20,104 nt of DNA from contig JAIPKF010000007.1 of the NCBI GenBank assembly GCA_021733705.1, positions 1-20,104 on the forward strand, given 5' to 3'. Positions 7,420-15,519 of this stretch are shown piece by piece. The notes beneath the pieces were generated by a model that saw only the letters and a list, made by a program, of their open reading frames with translations, did not search any database and was not told the DNA's origin. Position numbers and translations under genes: made by a program. Position 1 is the stretch's first letter. Every line of letters starts with the position of its first letter. The DNA comes from Chthoniobacterales bacterium. GTDB lineage: Bacteria; Verrucomicrobiota; Verrucomicrobiia; Chthoniobacterales; UBA6821.

Positions 7420-7913
7420 AAGCTTATCCGCTGGAGGCTATTCGATTGCTGCGAAAACGTAAAGAGGATGAGGCTCAGCGAAAGCTCTCTGCTGCTCGTG
7501 CTAACGAAATGCGTTTGGAAGAAGAAGTAAAAAAAGCTCAACAGAGTCTTGAGGATTATTTGGTCTGGATGAATGATGAGGCAGAGCGTCTTTTTAAAAC
7601 AGTTCTTGGCAAGTTTAACCCCATTAATAAAATCACTGAGATTACTCAACAAATCAGTTGGAATCGATCTCAACAGTCGACCTATGTTGTCCAAGTTGAG
7701 GAAGCTCGTAAAAAATTAGAAACGGCAAAAGATGAGACAGCATCCTGTCTGCAAGAACAAGAAAAGGCTTATAAAGAGGCCTGGAAAATTGACCAACATC
7801 GTGATTTTTGGATGAAAGAGGAAATGTTACGCGAGGAACATGATGAGGAAGCAGATCTAGAGGAAATAGCTGCAACCATGTTTGCAACAGGAGGGCCAGA
7901 AAAAGATTGGTAG
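7416..7913 (+). CDS. sctO: SctO, T3SS ATPase central stalk
   Basis: A 165-residue YscO/FliJ-type protein made almost entirely of charged helices. It forms a two-helix coiled coil that enters the SctN ring and contacts SctV. The start MKAYPLEAIRLLRKRKEDEAQ matches the YscO opening (YPL, then an R/K/E-rich helix). Residues about 20-60 and 85-150 form the antiparallel coiled coil, with a break around GKFNPINK. Length and position between sctN and sctP agree with the family. Sequence conservation in SctO is low, so the call leans on architecture and context. Confidence 0.9.
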   Translation: MKAYPLEAIRLLRKRKEDEAQRKLSAARANEMRLEEEVKKAQQSLEDYLVWMNDEAERLFKTVLGKFNPINKITEITQQISWNRSQQSTYVVQVEEARKKLETAKDETASCLQEQEKAYKEAWKIDQHRDFWMKEEMLREEHDEEADLEEIAATMFATGGPEKDW

Positions 7914-7936
7914 AATAAAGTAAGGATTTTTAGAAA

Positions 7937-7957
7937 AAATCAAATACCCGGTTTAAT
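7937..7957 (+). repeat. Degenerate palindromic-repeat end (R6) in the sctO-sctP gap
   Basis: The sequence CAAATACCCGGTTTAATAAA at 7941-7960 aligns with the right-end box of R2 (GAAATATCCGGGTTAATAAA), including the AT-rich continuation. It lies in the 153-bp gap before the preferred sctP start and has no left arm. The rest of the gap has no other visible signal. Confidence 0.45.
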
Positions 7958-8066
7958 AAATCATTAGGAAGTTTATGTTTTTAGTTTGAAGTTCGTTATT
8001 GTATTGTCATTATCGACATTAATAGAGCCGGTTTTTTTATTCAAAACTGCTGTTAGTTTTAAAACC

Positions 8067-9239
8067 ATGAGTATTATCAGAGCAACGAAAGCCTATCAGA
8101 CAGAGCCAGTTTCTTCTTCTGGTATGCATTCTAGCAATTCCATTGAGGAATCTCACAGTCCCTATGATATTGAGAATTATTCAAAGCAGGGGGATGATAG
8201 AAATGCTGAAAGTAAACGTATTTCCCAAGATAACACTAATGCACAATATCTCGTTGATTCTAATAATGACCAATTAAATTCAGAGTGTTCTCTTGAGCAG
8301 AAAACGGGAATAAAAACAATTTCATCTCAAGAAAATGATACTATTACTTCAGTAGAAGAACAAAAAGACCCTTTAGAGATAAAAGGTGATGATAATAATT
8401 ACGAAGAAGAGAATCATAAAAAAATAATCCGCCCTCCCACACAAGGTGTCGTTAAAACAATCAATTTTGAAGCACCAGTGAGTAGCCGGACTTTGGATGC
8501 CCCTGTTGCTAGTAATACCTTGAGTGCCCCAGTGAGTAGCCTGTCTTTGAATCGACCAGGTATTAGTGAAAGTGTTGAACTTCCAGTTATCAATAAAAGC
8601 AATGAAGATATTTCAACTTTTCTATCTGCAGCAATGCAATCACTGAGTCTGCCCTCTTCTTTAGATCAGAGTCCGAGTAGCATGAGTGAATCAAGTAAAA
8701 GTAAATTTACCTCATTCGAAGAGGCCCCAGGATTATCCATTTTTTCTTTGTCAAATCAGTCTATTTCTAATTTTAAAAATGAAGGATCCTTAGGCTCTTC
8801 TGATGCTCTTGGAGAAAAGATTCCAACTGCTTTAGCAAGTGCTATACGCACTGGAAATATATCCACATTTTTAAGTGAACTAACAGCTACCGTAACTCAA
8901 GCACGGCTTAACAGTGCTAATGGGCAAGATATTACATTGCAGATTCGTAGTGATGTTCTTGATGCAACCACAGTTCATATCAATGTAAATAAGCAACAAA
9001 TGGAAGTTGCTTTTTCTACTAGTAGTGCAGCAAGTAATACAATGCTTAATAACAATATAACTACATTACAGAATCACCTTGTTGCACTTTGTCCTGGACA
9101 ATCGGTTGAAGTAAAAACGGAATTTCGATCTTCGTCAAATTCTTCAGAATTCAGTAATCAGAAAGGGACAGAGGATGATTTTGCAAGCTTGAATCAAAAA
9201 AATAGAGGGCTTTTGAGCGATGATAAAGATACCCTTTAA
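8067..9239 (+). CDS. sctP: SctP, T3SS needle-length ruler and substrate-specificity switch
   Basis: YscP/FliK-type protein, 390 residues from the ATG at 8067. The frame continues upstream to a TTG at 7986, but that extension is hydrophobic, unlike SctP, so the ATG is preferred. SctP is secreted, measures needle length, and then triggers SctU to change substrates. Residues about 1-290 are Ser/Asn/Glu-rich and disordered, including five tandem 9-residue units with proline at position 2 (residues 136-180). The C-terminal part (about 275-365) has the T3S4/FliK-C pattern: ITLQIRSDVLDATTVHINV, MEVAFSTSSAASNTML, then LQNHLVAL. The last 20 bp overlap sctQ. SctP proteins are poorly conserved, so position between O and Q is an important part of the call. 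Confidence 0.85.
   Translation: MSIIRATKAYQTEPVSSSGMHSSNSIEESHSPYDIENYSKQGDDRNAESKRISQDNTNAQYLVDSNNDQLNSECSLEQKTGIKTISSQENDTITSVEEQKDPLEIKGDDNNYEEENHKKIIRPPTQGVVKTINFEAPVSSRTLDAPVASNTLSAPVSSLSLNRPGISESVELPVINKSNEDISTFLSAAMQSLSLPSSLDQSPSSMSESSKSKFTSFEEAPGLSIFSLSNQSISNFKNEGSLGSSDALGEKIPTALASAIRTGNISTFLSELTATVTQARLNSANGQDITLQIRSDVLDATTVHINVNKQQMEVAFSTSSAASNTMLNNNITTLQNHLVALCPGQSVEVKTEFRSSSNSSEFSNQKGTEDDFASLNQKNRGLLSDDKDTL
8472..8606 (+). repeat. Five tandem 27-bp units inside sctP
   Basis: In-frame 27-bp repeats encode APVSSRTLD, APVASNTLS, APVSSLSLN, RPGISESVE and LPVINKSNE. The first three are close at the DNA level. The last two keep only the proline spacing and small/polar character. Such repeats in a ruler protein are a natural site for length change by slippage or recombination. 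Confidence 0.8.
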
Positions 9240-10275
9240 ACCGCCTGAATTTTCTCATTGTGATGTGGAGGTACTTGAGAAATTGATTTTCTCCAAGAGA
9301 TTATTTCCTCTTTCCAAAGAAGAATCCTCCCAGAAATTACGTTTTGTCTTACCTCCAACTAAGAGCAATCAATCAGTCGACTTTTCTCTTGCTCTAAAAG
9401 CAGATCACTACCAGATCAATTTAGCATTGAAACCAACGAGTGAAAGTGACTTCATAAAATGCCTTTCAGAATTTGGAGGTAAGGAAAAAATTCCCAAGGA
9501 TTTTTTAAATGCAGTAGTAGCCTTCTGCAGCCAAAAAATTATTAGGATATTAGAAGATTTTTTTCAAATTCCCATTTCATTAGAAGCATCCCAAGAGAAT
9601 CAGCCTGCTACCCAAGAAGAAAAAAAACTCTGTTTTGAAATTATCAGTGAAGATTCTTTAGTCGATCTCGAAGGTGAAATTGAAATTCCCCTAGATCTCC
9701 TTAAAAAGCTGCTTGTACTCGCTGAGCAGACTCCATGTGAAACACGTTCTGATCTTTATCAATTTCCATTTCAGGGAGAAATTGTTATTGGTACTACAAA
9801 AATTTCTCCTTTGCAGTTAAGCAAGCTCTCATTAGGTGATCTTATTTTTTTTGAAGAACCATCAGCATGCACCACTGGAGAGGGTTTTATATATTTCAGT
9901 AATAATCAACGTCTGCCAATCTTACTAGATACAAAGAAATTAAATCCCTTGATTTATCCTCTAGAAAAAGTGGCTAACTCTCCATTTATACCAAAAGGGA
10001 TCTCAGATTTGGAAAAAGAAACAGGTATTCCAGAAACAGAGTTGGATTCATTAGAAAAGCATGTCAAAATCGAACTTGCATTCAGCGTTGGTAGTTATTC
10101 TTTAACAATGGATGAGATCACGCATTCGACAAAAATAAAAAAATCTCCTGCTGTAACCCAAGTGACTCATCCATTGAAAATTTTTATTCAAGGAACATCC
10201 ATTGGTGCTGGTGAATTAATAGAGCTCCACGGCCAGCATGCTATTTTTATTACTCAACTTAAGCTTTCATCATGA
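9220..10275 (+). CDS. sctQ: SctQ, T3SS cytoplasmic ring (sorting platform) protein
   Basis: A 351-residue YscQ/HrcQ protein. An N-terminal variable half is followed by two SpoA domains. The first is around residues 185-245 (FQGEIVIGTTKISPLQLSKL, then LGDLIFFEE). The second is around 280-350, ending in LKIFIQGTSIGAGELIELHG and a final HAIFITQL strand, which is the classic FliN/SpoA finish. It builds the pods of the sorting platform with SctK, SctL and SctN. The only other methionine is residue 297, within SpoA2, so no ATG could start a complete short SctQ-C. A GTG at 9970-9972 precedes SpoA2 but has no Shine-Dalgarno. It overlaps sctP by 20 bp and sctR by 4 bp. Confidence 0.93.
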   Translation: MIKIPFKPPEFSHCDVEVLEKLIFSKRLFPLSKEESSQKLRFVLPPTKSNQSVDFSLALKADHYQINLALKPTSESDFIKCLSEFGGKEKIPKDFLNAVVAFCSQKIIRILEDFFQIPISLEASQENQPATQEEKKLCFEIISEDSLVDLEGEIEIPLDLLKKLLVLAEQTPCETRSDLYQFPFQGEIVIGTTKISPLQLSKLSLGDLIFFEEPSACTTGEGFIYFSNNQRLPILLDTKKLNPLIYPLEKVANSPFIPKGISDLEKETGIPETELDSLEKHVKIELAFSVGSYSLTMDEITHSTKIKKSPAVTQVTHPLKIFIQGTSIGAGELIELHGQHAIFITQLKLSS

Positions 10276-10931
10276 ATTTGAATATTGGTAATCCCTTAGA
10301 ATTAATTTTAGTTTTGGGTGCAGTTGCAATGCTTCCTTTTATTGTTGTGATGGTAACTTCTTTTGCGAAGGTCATCGTTGTTTTCAGTTTGGTAAGAACA
10401 GCATTAGGTCTTCAATCAAGTCCTCCCAATATGGTGCTTAATGGGATGGCGATTATCTTATCCATTTATGTGATGTTTCCAGTCCTTTCTGATACGTATA
10501 AATTAAGTGAAAAATTAAATATTTCCAACGTTACCATTGCTAGCATTGGGCCCATGATGAATTCTATTAAGGAGCCAATAGAAACTTTTTTAAGCAATAA
10601 TAGTAAAGTGAGTGTTCAAAAGTTTTTTGCTGTCACCGCAAAACGAATCTGGCCACCTAAATATGGAAGTACTGTTTCCCAAAAAGACTTTATTATCTTA
10701 GTTCCTTCCTTCCTTGTTTCTGAACTAACTGCTGCTTTTCAAATTGGATTTATTCTTTATCTTCCATTTATTATTATCGATCTAGTGATTTCTAATATTC
10801 TCATGGCACTAGGAATGATGATGCTTTCACCAACAACAATTTCACTTCCCTTTAAATTGCTCCTTTTTTGTTTTGTCGACGGTTGGACGCGTATTATGGA
10901 TGGTCTAATTATGACTTATCGAATTTCGTAG
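10272..10931 (+). CDS. sctR: SctR, T3SS export-gate membrane protein
   Basis: FliP/YscR family, 219 residues, normal length. SctR forms the pentameric core of the export gate with SctS and SctT. Four membrane segments are visible at about 9-35, 50-70, 155-180 and 188-207. Family phrases include MVTSFAKVIVVFSLVRTALG, PPNMVLNGMAI, FLVSELTAAFQIGFILYLPF, IDLVISNILMALGMMMLSP and FKLLLFCFVDGW. The start overlaps the sctQ stop as ATGA. SctS follows after 9 bp. Confidence 0.98.
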   Translation: MNLNIGNPLELILVLGAVAMLPFIVVMVTSFAKVIVVFSLVRTALGLQSSPPNMVLNGMAIILSIYVMFPVLSDTYKLSEKLNISNVTIASIGPMMNSIKEPIETFLSNNSKVSVQKFFAVTAKRIWPPKYGSTVSQKDFIILVPSFLVSELTAAFQIGFILYLPFIIIDLVISNILMALGMMMLSPTTISLPFKLLLFCFVDGWTRIMDGLIMTYRIS

Positions 10932-10940
10932 AGGATTTTT

Positions 10941-11213
10941 ATGAATCAAGATACCTCTGTTAATCTTGTCTCTCAGGCGATGTTACTCGTCTTAACATCC
11001 TCGCTTCCTCCAATTATAGTGGCTACTGGCGTCGGCTTACTGGTGGCTTTATTTCAAGCACTCACTCAAATTCAAGATCAGACACTTCCCTTTGCAATAA
11101 AAGTTATAGCCACATTTTTAGTGATTGTTTATGCAATGAATTATGTTTTTGGTGATCTTTTAAATTTCACAGTGCTCTCTTTTCGTGATTTTCCTGCAAT
11201 GTTAAATTATTAA
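10941..11213 (+). CDS. sctS: SctS, T3SS export-gate membrane protein
   Basis: FliQ/YscS family, 90 residues with two membrane hairpin helices (about 12-40 and 54-75). The conserved core QAMLLVLTSSLPPIIVATGV and GLLVALFQALTQIQDQTLPF is intact. SctS packs around SctR/SctT in the export gate. This gene has one of the few clear Shine-Dalgarno sequences in the cluster, AGAGGA a short distance before the ATG. The 38-bp gap to sctT holds only an AT palindrome, GTTATATAAC at about 11231. Confidence 0.98.
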   Translation: MNQDTSVNLVSQAMLLVLTSSLPPIIVATGVGLLVALFQALTQIQDQTLPFAIKVIATFLVIVYAMNYVFGDLLNFTVLSFRDFPAMLNY

Positions 11214-11251
11214 CTGTATTGATTTTTTTTGTTATATAACACGCTCTTTTT

Positions 11252-12034
11252 ATGAGTGATATTACTCAGCTCATTATTCAAGCCCCCATGCTGATTGCTC
11301 TTGGGTCAGTTCGTTTTGGCACTGTATTGACAATTATTCCTTTTTTTTCTTCAAGCGGCCTAACTCGACAGGTATTTTTAGTTATTATGGCAGGTATTAT
11401 TGTGCCTATGACAGCCCCTATGATATCGCTTGAAAAGCTAGATTTACTTTTGATCACAATTCTAATTTTTAAAGAAATCTTTTTAGGCATTATTATTTCT
11501 TTTTTTGTTTCTGTTATTTTTTGGGCAATTGAAATTGCCGGTGAGCTTATTGATCTCCAGCGTGGTAGTACGGCCGGAGGTATCTATAATCCTATGTTAG
11601 GGGCCCAGGAATCTCCTATTGGAGGACTTTTTCTTCGTACAGTCAGCTATTTCTTTTTTTCTACTGGAAGTTTTCTCTCCCTGTTGGAGGTCATGTTTGC
11701 AAGTTATCAGGCTTATCCGGTTGATAAGCTTTTTCCGACCTTTGTTGTGGGTTGGCAAAAGATGGTATTTCCTTTTTTTACAAAAGTCTTTGAACTCGGA
11801 ATTCTATATGCCTCTCCTTTACTCATTATTTTCTTTTTTATGGATTTTGGACTTGGCTTAACTAATCGTTTTGTTTCGCAGCTGAATGTTTTTTTTATCT
11901 CCCTGCCCATTAAAAGTGGCCTCTGTTTTATTTTCCTACCATTTTATATGCGTTATCTCATCGAGGGATATCAGCATGATCTCTTTACGACTACTGGAGT
12001 TGCACTTTTTTTAAAGGGTCTTTTTCATGGCTGA
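11252..12034 (+). CDS. sctT: SctT, T3SS export-gate membrane protein
   Basis: FliR/YscT family, 260 residues with about six membrane segments. Visible family features are the KEIFLGIIISF segment, EIAGELIDLQRG followed by STAGGIYNPMLGAQESPIGG, and the late PLLIIFFFMDFGLGLTNRF with QLNVFFISLPIKSGL. SctT completes the SctR5-S4-T1 gate. Its stop overlaps the sctU start by 8 bp. Confidence 0.98.
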   Translation: MSDITQLIIQAPMLIALGSVRFGTVLTIIPFFSSSGLTRQVFLVIMAGIIVPMTAPMISLEKLDLLLITILIFKEIFLGIIISFFVSVIFWAIEIAGELIDLQRGSTAGGIYNPMLGAQESPIGGLFLRTVSYFFFSTGSFLSLLEVMFASYQAYPVDKLFPTFVVGWQKMVFPFFTKVFELGILYASPLLIIFFFMDFGLGLTNRFVSQLNVFFISLPIKSGLCFIFLPFYMRYLIEGYQHDLFTTTGVALFLKGLFHG

Positions 12035-13091
12035 GCAACCGACTGGAGAAAAGACAGAAGAGCCAACGTCGAAGCGTCTGAGCGACGCTAGAGAAAAGGG
12101 ACAAGTTGCCAAAAGTACAGATGTAGTTACAACTATCTGTACTTTTTTTGTTTTAGAAACAATCTATTTAACCATTGGGGGTATTTATAAATCACTCATC
12201 AAACTTTTTGATGCTATTTTTCTAGCTATTTCTAGTCCTAGTACCAATTCCTTAGTAGATATTCTGCAATTGGCTATCCCCAATCTGACTTCTTCAATGT
12301 TTCCTGTCTGTATTGTCGCTGCCATTGCGGTGATTATCGCAAATGTAGGCCAATTTGGATTTCTTTTTTCCTTAGACCCACTTAAACCAGACATTAATAA
12401 GATAAGTCCGATGAGTGGACTTAAAAAAATCTTTTCGATGAAAACTCTCTTAGAGTTATTAAAATCAACGATTAAGATCACGATTTTCGGAGTTCTTCTT
12501 TACTTTATTATATCAAACTCGATTGGACCCTTGGCAACATTACCGTTTGCAACCTTGTTTAATTCTATAGATATCGTTCAACCAATGTTGTTACACTTTA
12601 TTGGATCTTTCATGGCTTTTTACGTCATCATTGCTTTTTTTGATTATATTCTTCAGAAAAAACTTCTCATGAAAGATCTCAGAATGACGAAAGATGAAAC
12701 GAAACGTGAAATGCACGACATGGAAGGAGATCCACAGATCAAAGGAAACCGACGTCGTTTGCAGCGCGAAATGATTTTTGAAGATACCTCTACAGCAACA
12801 CGTAAATCAACAGTACTCGTGACGAATCCGACTCACTATGCAGCTGCTATTTACTATGAAAGAGGTAAAACGCCGTTGCCTGTTTTAAGAGCAAAGGGAA
12901 GCGGTTTTATAGCACTGAGAATGATTTCTGTAGCACGCGAGGAAAATATTCCAATTGTTGAGAATGTTCCCTTGGCACGAGCACTTTTCAACGAACTTGA
13001 GGTAAATGATATCATTCCTAAAAATCTTCTGGAGCCAGTGACAGAAATTTTACGTTGGGTAAGGACGTTGCCACCACGCGTAGCAGAGTAA
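12027..13091 (+). CDS. sctU: SctU, autocleaving T3SS substrate-specificity switch
   Basis: FlhB/YscU family, 354 residues. It opens with the canonical GEKTEEPTSKRLSDAREKGQ. Four membrane helices occupy about residues 30-210. A cytoplasmic linker (KREMHDMEGDPQIKGNRRR) follows, then the autocleavage motif NPTH at 267-270 within VLVTNPTHYAAAIYY. Cleavage between Asn and Pro is the known mechanism of the switch from early to later substrates, driven by SctP. The motif is intact, so the switch should work. An AAAGGG precedes the start. The next gene follows after 27 bp. Confidence 0.98.
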   Translation: MAEQPTGEKTEEPTSKRLSDAREKGQVAKSTDVVTTICTFFVLETIYLTIGGIYKSLIKLFDAIFLAISSPSTNSLVDILQLAIPNLTSSMFPVCIVAAIAVIIANVGQFGFLFSLDPLKPDINKISPMSGLKKIFSMKTLLELLKSTIKITIFGVLLYFIISNSIGPLATLPFATLFNSIDIVQPMLLHFIGSFMAFYVIIAFFDYILQKKLLMKDLRMTKDETKREMHDMEGDPQIKGNRRRLQREMIFEDTSTATRKSTVLVTNPTHYAAAIYYERGKTPLPVLRAKGSGFIALRMISVAREENIPIVENVPLARALFNELEVNDIIPKNLLEPVTEILRWVRTLPPRVAE

Positions 13092-13118
13092 ATTTTTTTA
13101 AGCTGTATTTCGAAAAAT

Positions 13119-13712
13119 ATGAATCATGATATTTCTGCAAAAAATCTTGTTCCTAAAAGTCCCGTTGGAAAAGAATTGTATGAGCGTTTTCAAGAACAAT
13201 CATTTCGTTCTAATCCATGTGAAAGTCCTATGGCCCGTGCTCTGGTAGCCTATGGCTACCGTGTCGTAGATTATCCTATGTACCCTCAATATACTGATTC
13301 TGACTGGTTGAATTCTCAAGTTTCGATGAGTGGACTTAGTATTATTTTTCGTCAGCCAACACCCCATGACGTGGAAGTTTGTTTTATGAAAAGAGAGAAT
13401 CAGAGTCTGAAAATGCTATCACCTCTCTTTGGGATTACAGAGTTTTTTACTTTTTGTCGTTATGAGTGCCCAGGCCTCAATTATGTAGGAGGAAATATTG
13501 ATAAGCATTTCGATTTCAAAAAAAATGAATCAAAACTAGAAATGGAAAGACTAGTCACTTTTTACAATCGTGTTTTAGGAGAAGTGGAATCGTATGATCA
13601 CAATGGAACTTTTTATATTTATGCAAAAGTTCATCATGAGAGTCGCTTTGAAAAATTTCCAATTTGGAACCGCGTGCGAAGAAAAATGAGTGCTAGAAAA
13701 CAAAAGTCATAA
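13119..13712 (+). CDS. lcrR: LcrR-like T3SS regulator or chaperone
   Basis: A 197-residue soluble protein. Residues about 35-165 resemble the LcrR/PcrR family: a start of domain with a short helix (MARALVAYGYRV), a region around 95-115 with LFGITEFFTFCRY, then a YVGGNIDKHF strand and a MERLVTFYNRVLGEVE helix. These correspond to the NVD, RLAHFY block of LcrR as I remember it. In Yersinia lcrR lies just after yscV and takes part in low-calcium control. Here it lies after sctU instead. It is about 50 residues longer than Yersinia LcrR, with extensions at both ends, the C-terminal one strongly basic (RVRRKMSARKQKS). The family call is moderate. No enzyme motif is seen. Confidence 0.55.
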   Translation: MNHDISAKNLVPKSPVGKELYERFQEQSFRSNPCESPMARALVAYGYRVVDYPMYPQYTDSDWLNSQVSMSGLSIIFRQPTPHDVEVCFMKRENQSLKMLSPLFGITEFFTFCRYECPGLNYVGGNIDKHFDFKKNESKLEMERLVTFYNRVLGEVESYDHNGTFYIYAKVHHESRFEKFPIWNRVRRKMSARKQKS

Positions 13713-13721
13713 GCAATACCG

Positions 13722-13744
13722 AGAGGCATTTTAAAAATGACTCT
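13722..13744. terminator. Short AT-rich palindrome after the LcrR-like gene
   Basis: AGAG at 13722-13725 pairs with CTCT at 13741-13744, and CATTTT at 13727-13732 pairs with AAAATG at 13734-13739, with one mismatch. There is no U-run after it and the arms are weak, so it may be an operator or partial attenuator rather than a true terminator. Further on, ACCTC and GAGGT (about 13769-13786) form another short stem before the next gene. Confidence 0.2.
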
Positions 13745-13799
13745 AATAGAAATTAGTTAATTTTTGACCTCTTGAGAAAAGTGAGGTATTTCTAGGCGC

Positions 13800-14297
13800 A
13801 TGGCTAATGATGAAGATATAAAACCAGAAGAAGTAGAAAAACAAACGGCTAAGGAGGCTTTATTAGAGGAACAAGGAAATTCTAATGAAACAGAATTACC
13901 TCATGTTGAATCTGACGCAGATATGTCACCTTCAAAAGAAATAGCACCTCAAGAGGTATCACAACAAAAAATGGAGACCATGCCAAGCATGCTCAAGGGT
14001 GTATTAGATCCATTAAAGAGTAATGATGAGAAGGAGACGGGAGTAGTTCAGTCCAAAGAATCATTAAAAGATTCCAGCGCTTCCCCTCACTTGAATGTAG
14101 AATTGGATTTTTCATTAGGGCATCAATCGATTCCCATGGAGGAGCTAGTCTCTCTTATTGAAGGAAAGGTGATCGCTCTTGGTGGCTCTCAATTTGAAGC
14201 AAGCATCATGCTTCATGAAAAAGTTATTGCTCAAGCTCAGTTAATTTTAGTGGAGGGAGTACCATCTCTTCAAATTACAAAAACAGTGAGTTTCTAA
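13800..14297 (+). CDS. Stand-alone SpoA-domain protein (SctQ-C/FliN-like)
   Basis: A 165-residue protein. The first 95 residues are acidic and low in complexity, probably disordered. The last 68 residues form a SpoA domain: LNVELDFSLGHQSIPMEELV, then IEGKVIALGG, an SIMLHEKVIAQAQLILVEG segment and a final LQITK strand. This is the layout of FliN and of the short SctQ-C product. It most likely joins the sorting-platform ring with full-length SctQ (inference). The position, between the LcrR-like gene and sctW and far from sctQ, is unusual. A GTGAGGT lies about 14 bp before the ATG. The stop is 3 bp from the sctW start. It might be a paralogue with a gatekeeper-related role. Confidence 0.75.
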   Translation: MANDEDIKPEEVEKQTAKEALLEEQGNSNETELPHVESDADMSPSKEIAPQEVSQQKMETMPSMLKGVLDPLKSNDEKETGVVQSKESLKDSSASPHLNVELDFSLGHQSIPMEELVSLIEGKVIALGGSQFEASIMLHEKVIAQAQLILVEGVPSLQITKTVSF

Positions 14298-14300
14298 GAG

Positions 14301-15494
14301 ATGATGAATCCAAGGGTTCAAGCTCGTGTACTAACACCCGTAGGGGGTGAAATGGATACTGCTGATTTGCAGGGGGTAGGGCTCTACAGAGGTAAAGAAA
14401 TCAAAAAAACTCAATTTGATGATAATATAGAATTCGGAATTTATGATGAAGGTGATGATCGGGAGGGCAAATCTGCGTCCAGTAGTAAAGTGGAGCTGAA
14501 AAGTGCTTCTCAAAAAAAAGAAAAAAATGCTTTTGAGGACCAGCAAGAAAGTCTTCCAGATTTTGATGATTTTTTTAATTCTCCCGATTTCCAAAAATTT
14601 ATGGCTCAAATTAGAAGGAGTCAACGAGGGGGAAGTTATGACGAAATTAAGCAGACCTTAGATTCTCTTTTTAATGATCCCACGTTAAAGAGTGCTGCAT
14701 TGAAGGGTGCTATCAAGATACTTGAGAGCCAATTGGATGATCCAGCACTTAAGGAATTGTTAGAACAAGTTCTTAATGATTTAAATAATTCTAATGGAGC
14801 TGAAATTCGAGCAGGTTACAATGTTTCTCATGTTGCAGCATCAACTGTAGGTGATGAAGCCGATCTTGTCGCTCAACTAAGGGATTTTTACTGTCAGGTT
14901 GTTTTTGGTGATCAAAATCTGGTGACAAATTATCATATTATTATGAATTCTTTTCCAGAGTTGGATAAAGTTAAGAGAAATCAAAAAAATAAAAAAAATA
15001 ATCAAGGGAAAGAAGAACCAGATGGACAAGAAGGTCAGGAGCGTCTCGAAAAGGCATTGGAATTTCTTTTAAAATCGTTAGCAGCAGAACTAAAATCGAA
15101 TGCTCCCTCACTGGAACCTTCATTTTTAAAAACTGTTATGGATGGCTTATGTCAAATGGAGTTCTTTCGTAATGCCTATCGATCCTTTCTTCAAATGCTC
15201 ACAAAAATGAATATTACGAACCCTGTTATTCCTGTGAAACCTTCTCTCCTGATTAATGAAATATTAACACGTGTGAGTAAAGATTCACTCAATGATGATG
15301 AGTTCTTGCGTATCGCAGAAAAATTTTCTGTGCCGCCTCTTCAACTCTCTATTGAATTTCTTACCCGTATTTATGAAATGATTCGGCTGTTTCCAGAAAG
15401 AATTTTTCCTAGTAATGCTAATCGAGAAAATTGCTTGAGAGCTGTACAATGCTCTCTAGACTCTGCGATCGCTCGAGAGAGTGAAGTAGCGTGA
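14301..15494 (+). CDS. sctW: SctW, T3SS gatekeeper (YopN and TyeA in one chain)
   Basis: A 397-residue HrpJ-domain protein that blocks late substrates until host contact. The signature EIRAGYNVSHVAA lies around residue 168, followed by the HrpJ helices (EADLVAQLRDFYCQVV). A lysine/glutamate-rich linker (about 225-250, RNQKNKKNNQGKEEPDGQEG) separates this from the C-terminal half. The last 90 residues match TyeA, with FSVPPLQLSIEFLTRIYEMI, RLFPERIF and a final RENCLRAVQCSLDSAI helix. Yersinia encodes YopN and TyeA separately. Here, as in CopN and InvE/MxiC, they are fused. The start has two ATGs. The gene follows 3 bp after the SpoA gene and is followed by its probable chaperone gene. Confidence 0.92.
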   Translation: MMNPRVQARVLTPVGGEMDTADLQGVGLYRGKEIKKTQFDDNIEFGIYDEGDDREGKSASSSKVELKSASQKKEKNAFEDQQESLPDFDDFFNSPDFQKFMAQIRRSQRGGSYDEIKQTLDSLFNDPTLKSAALKGAIKILESQLDDPALKELLEQVLNDLNNSNGAEIRAGYNVSHVAASTVGDEADLVAQLRDFYCQVVFGDQNLVTNYHIIMNSFPELDKVKRNQKNKKNNQGKEEPDGQEGQERLEKALEFLLKSLAAELKSNAPSLEPSFLKTVMDGLCQMEFFRNAYRSFLQMLTKMNITNPVIPVKPSLLINEILTRVSKDSLNDDEFLRIAEKFSVPPLQLSIEFLTRIYEMIRLFPERIFPSNANRENCLRAVQCSLDSAIARESEVA

Positions 15495-15519
15495 GCAAAT
15501 AATATCACTTTACCAAAAT

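Noticed and set aside
7248..7694. 148-codon minus-strand open frame across the sctN/sctO junction
   Set aside because: Antisense to two well-supported genes; its sequence is Ser/Phe/Leu-rich, as expected for the reverse of coding DNA.
7986..8066. Upstream TTG extension of sctP
   Set aside because: It would add a hydrophobic 27-residue N-terminus unlike SctP proteins, from a rare start codon with no ribosome binding site.
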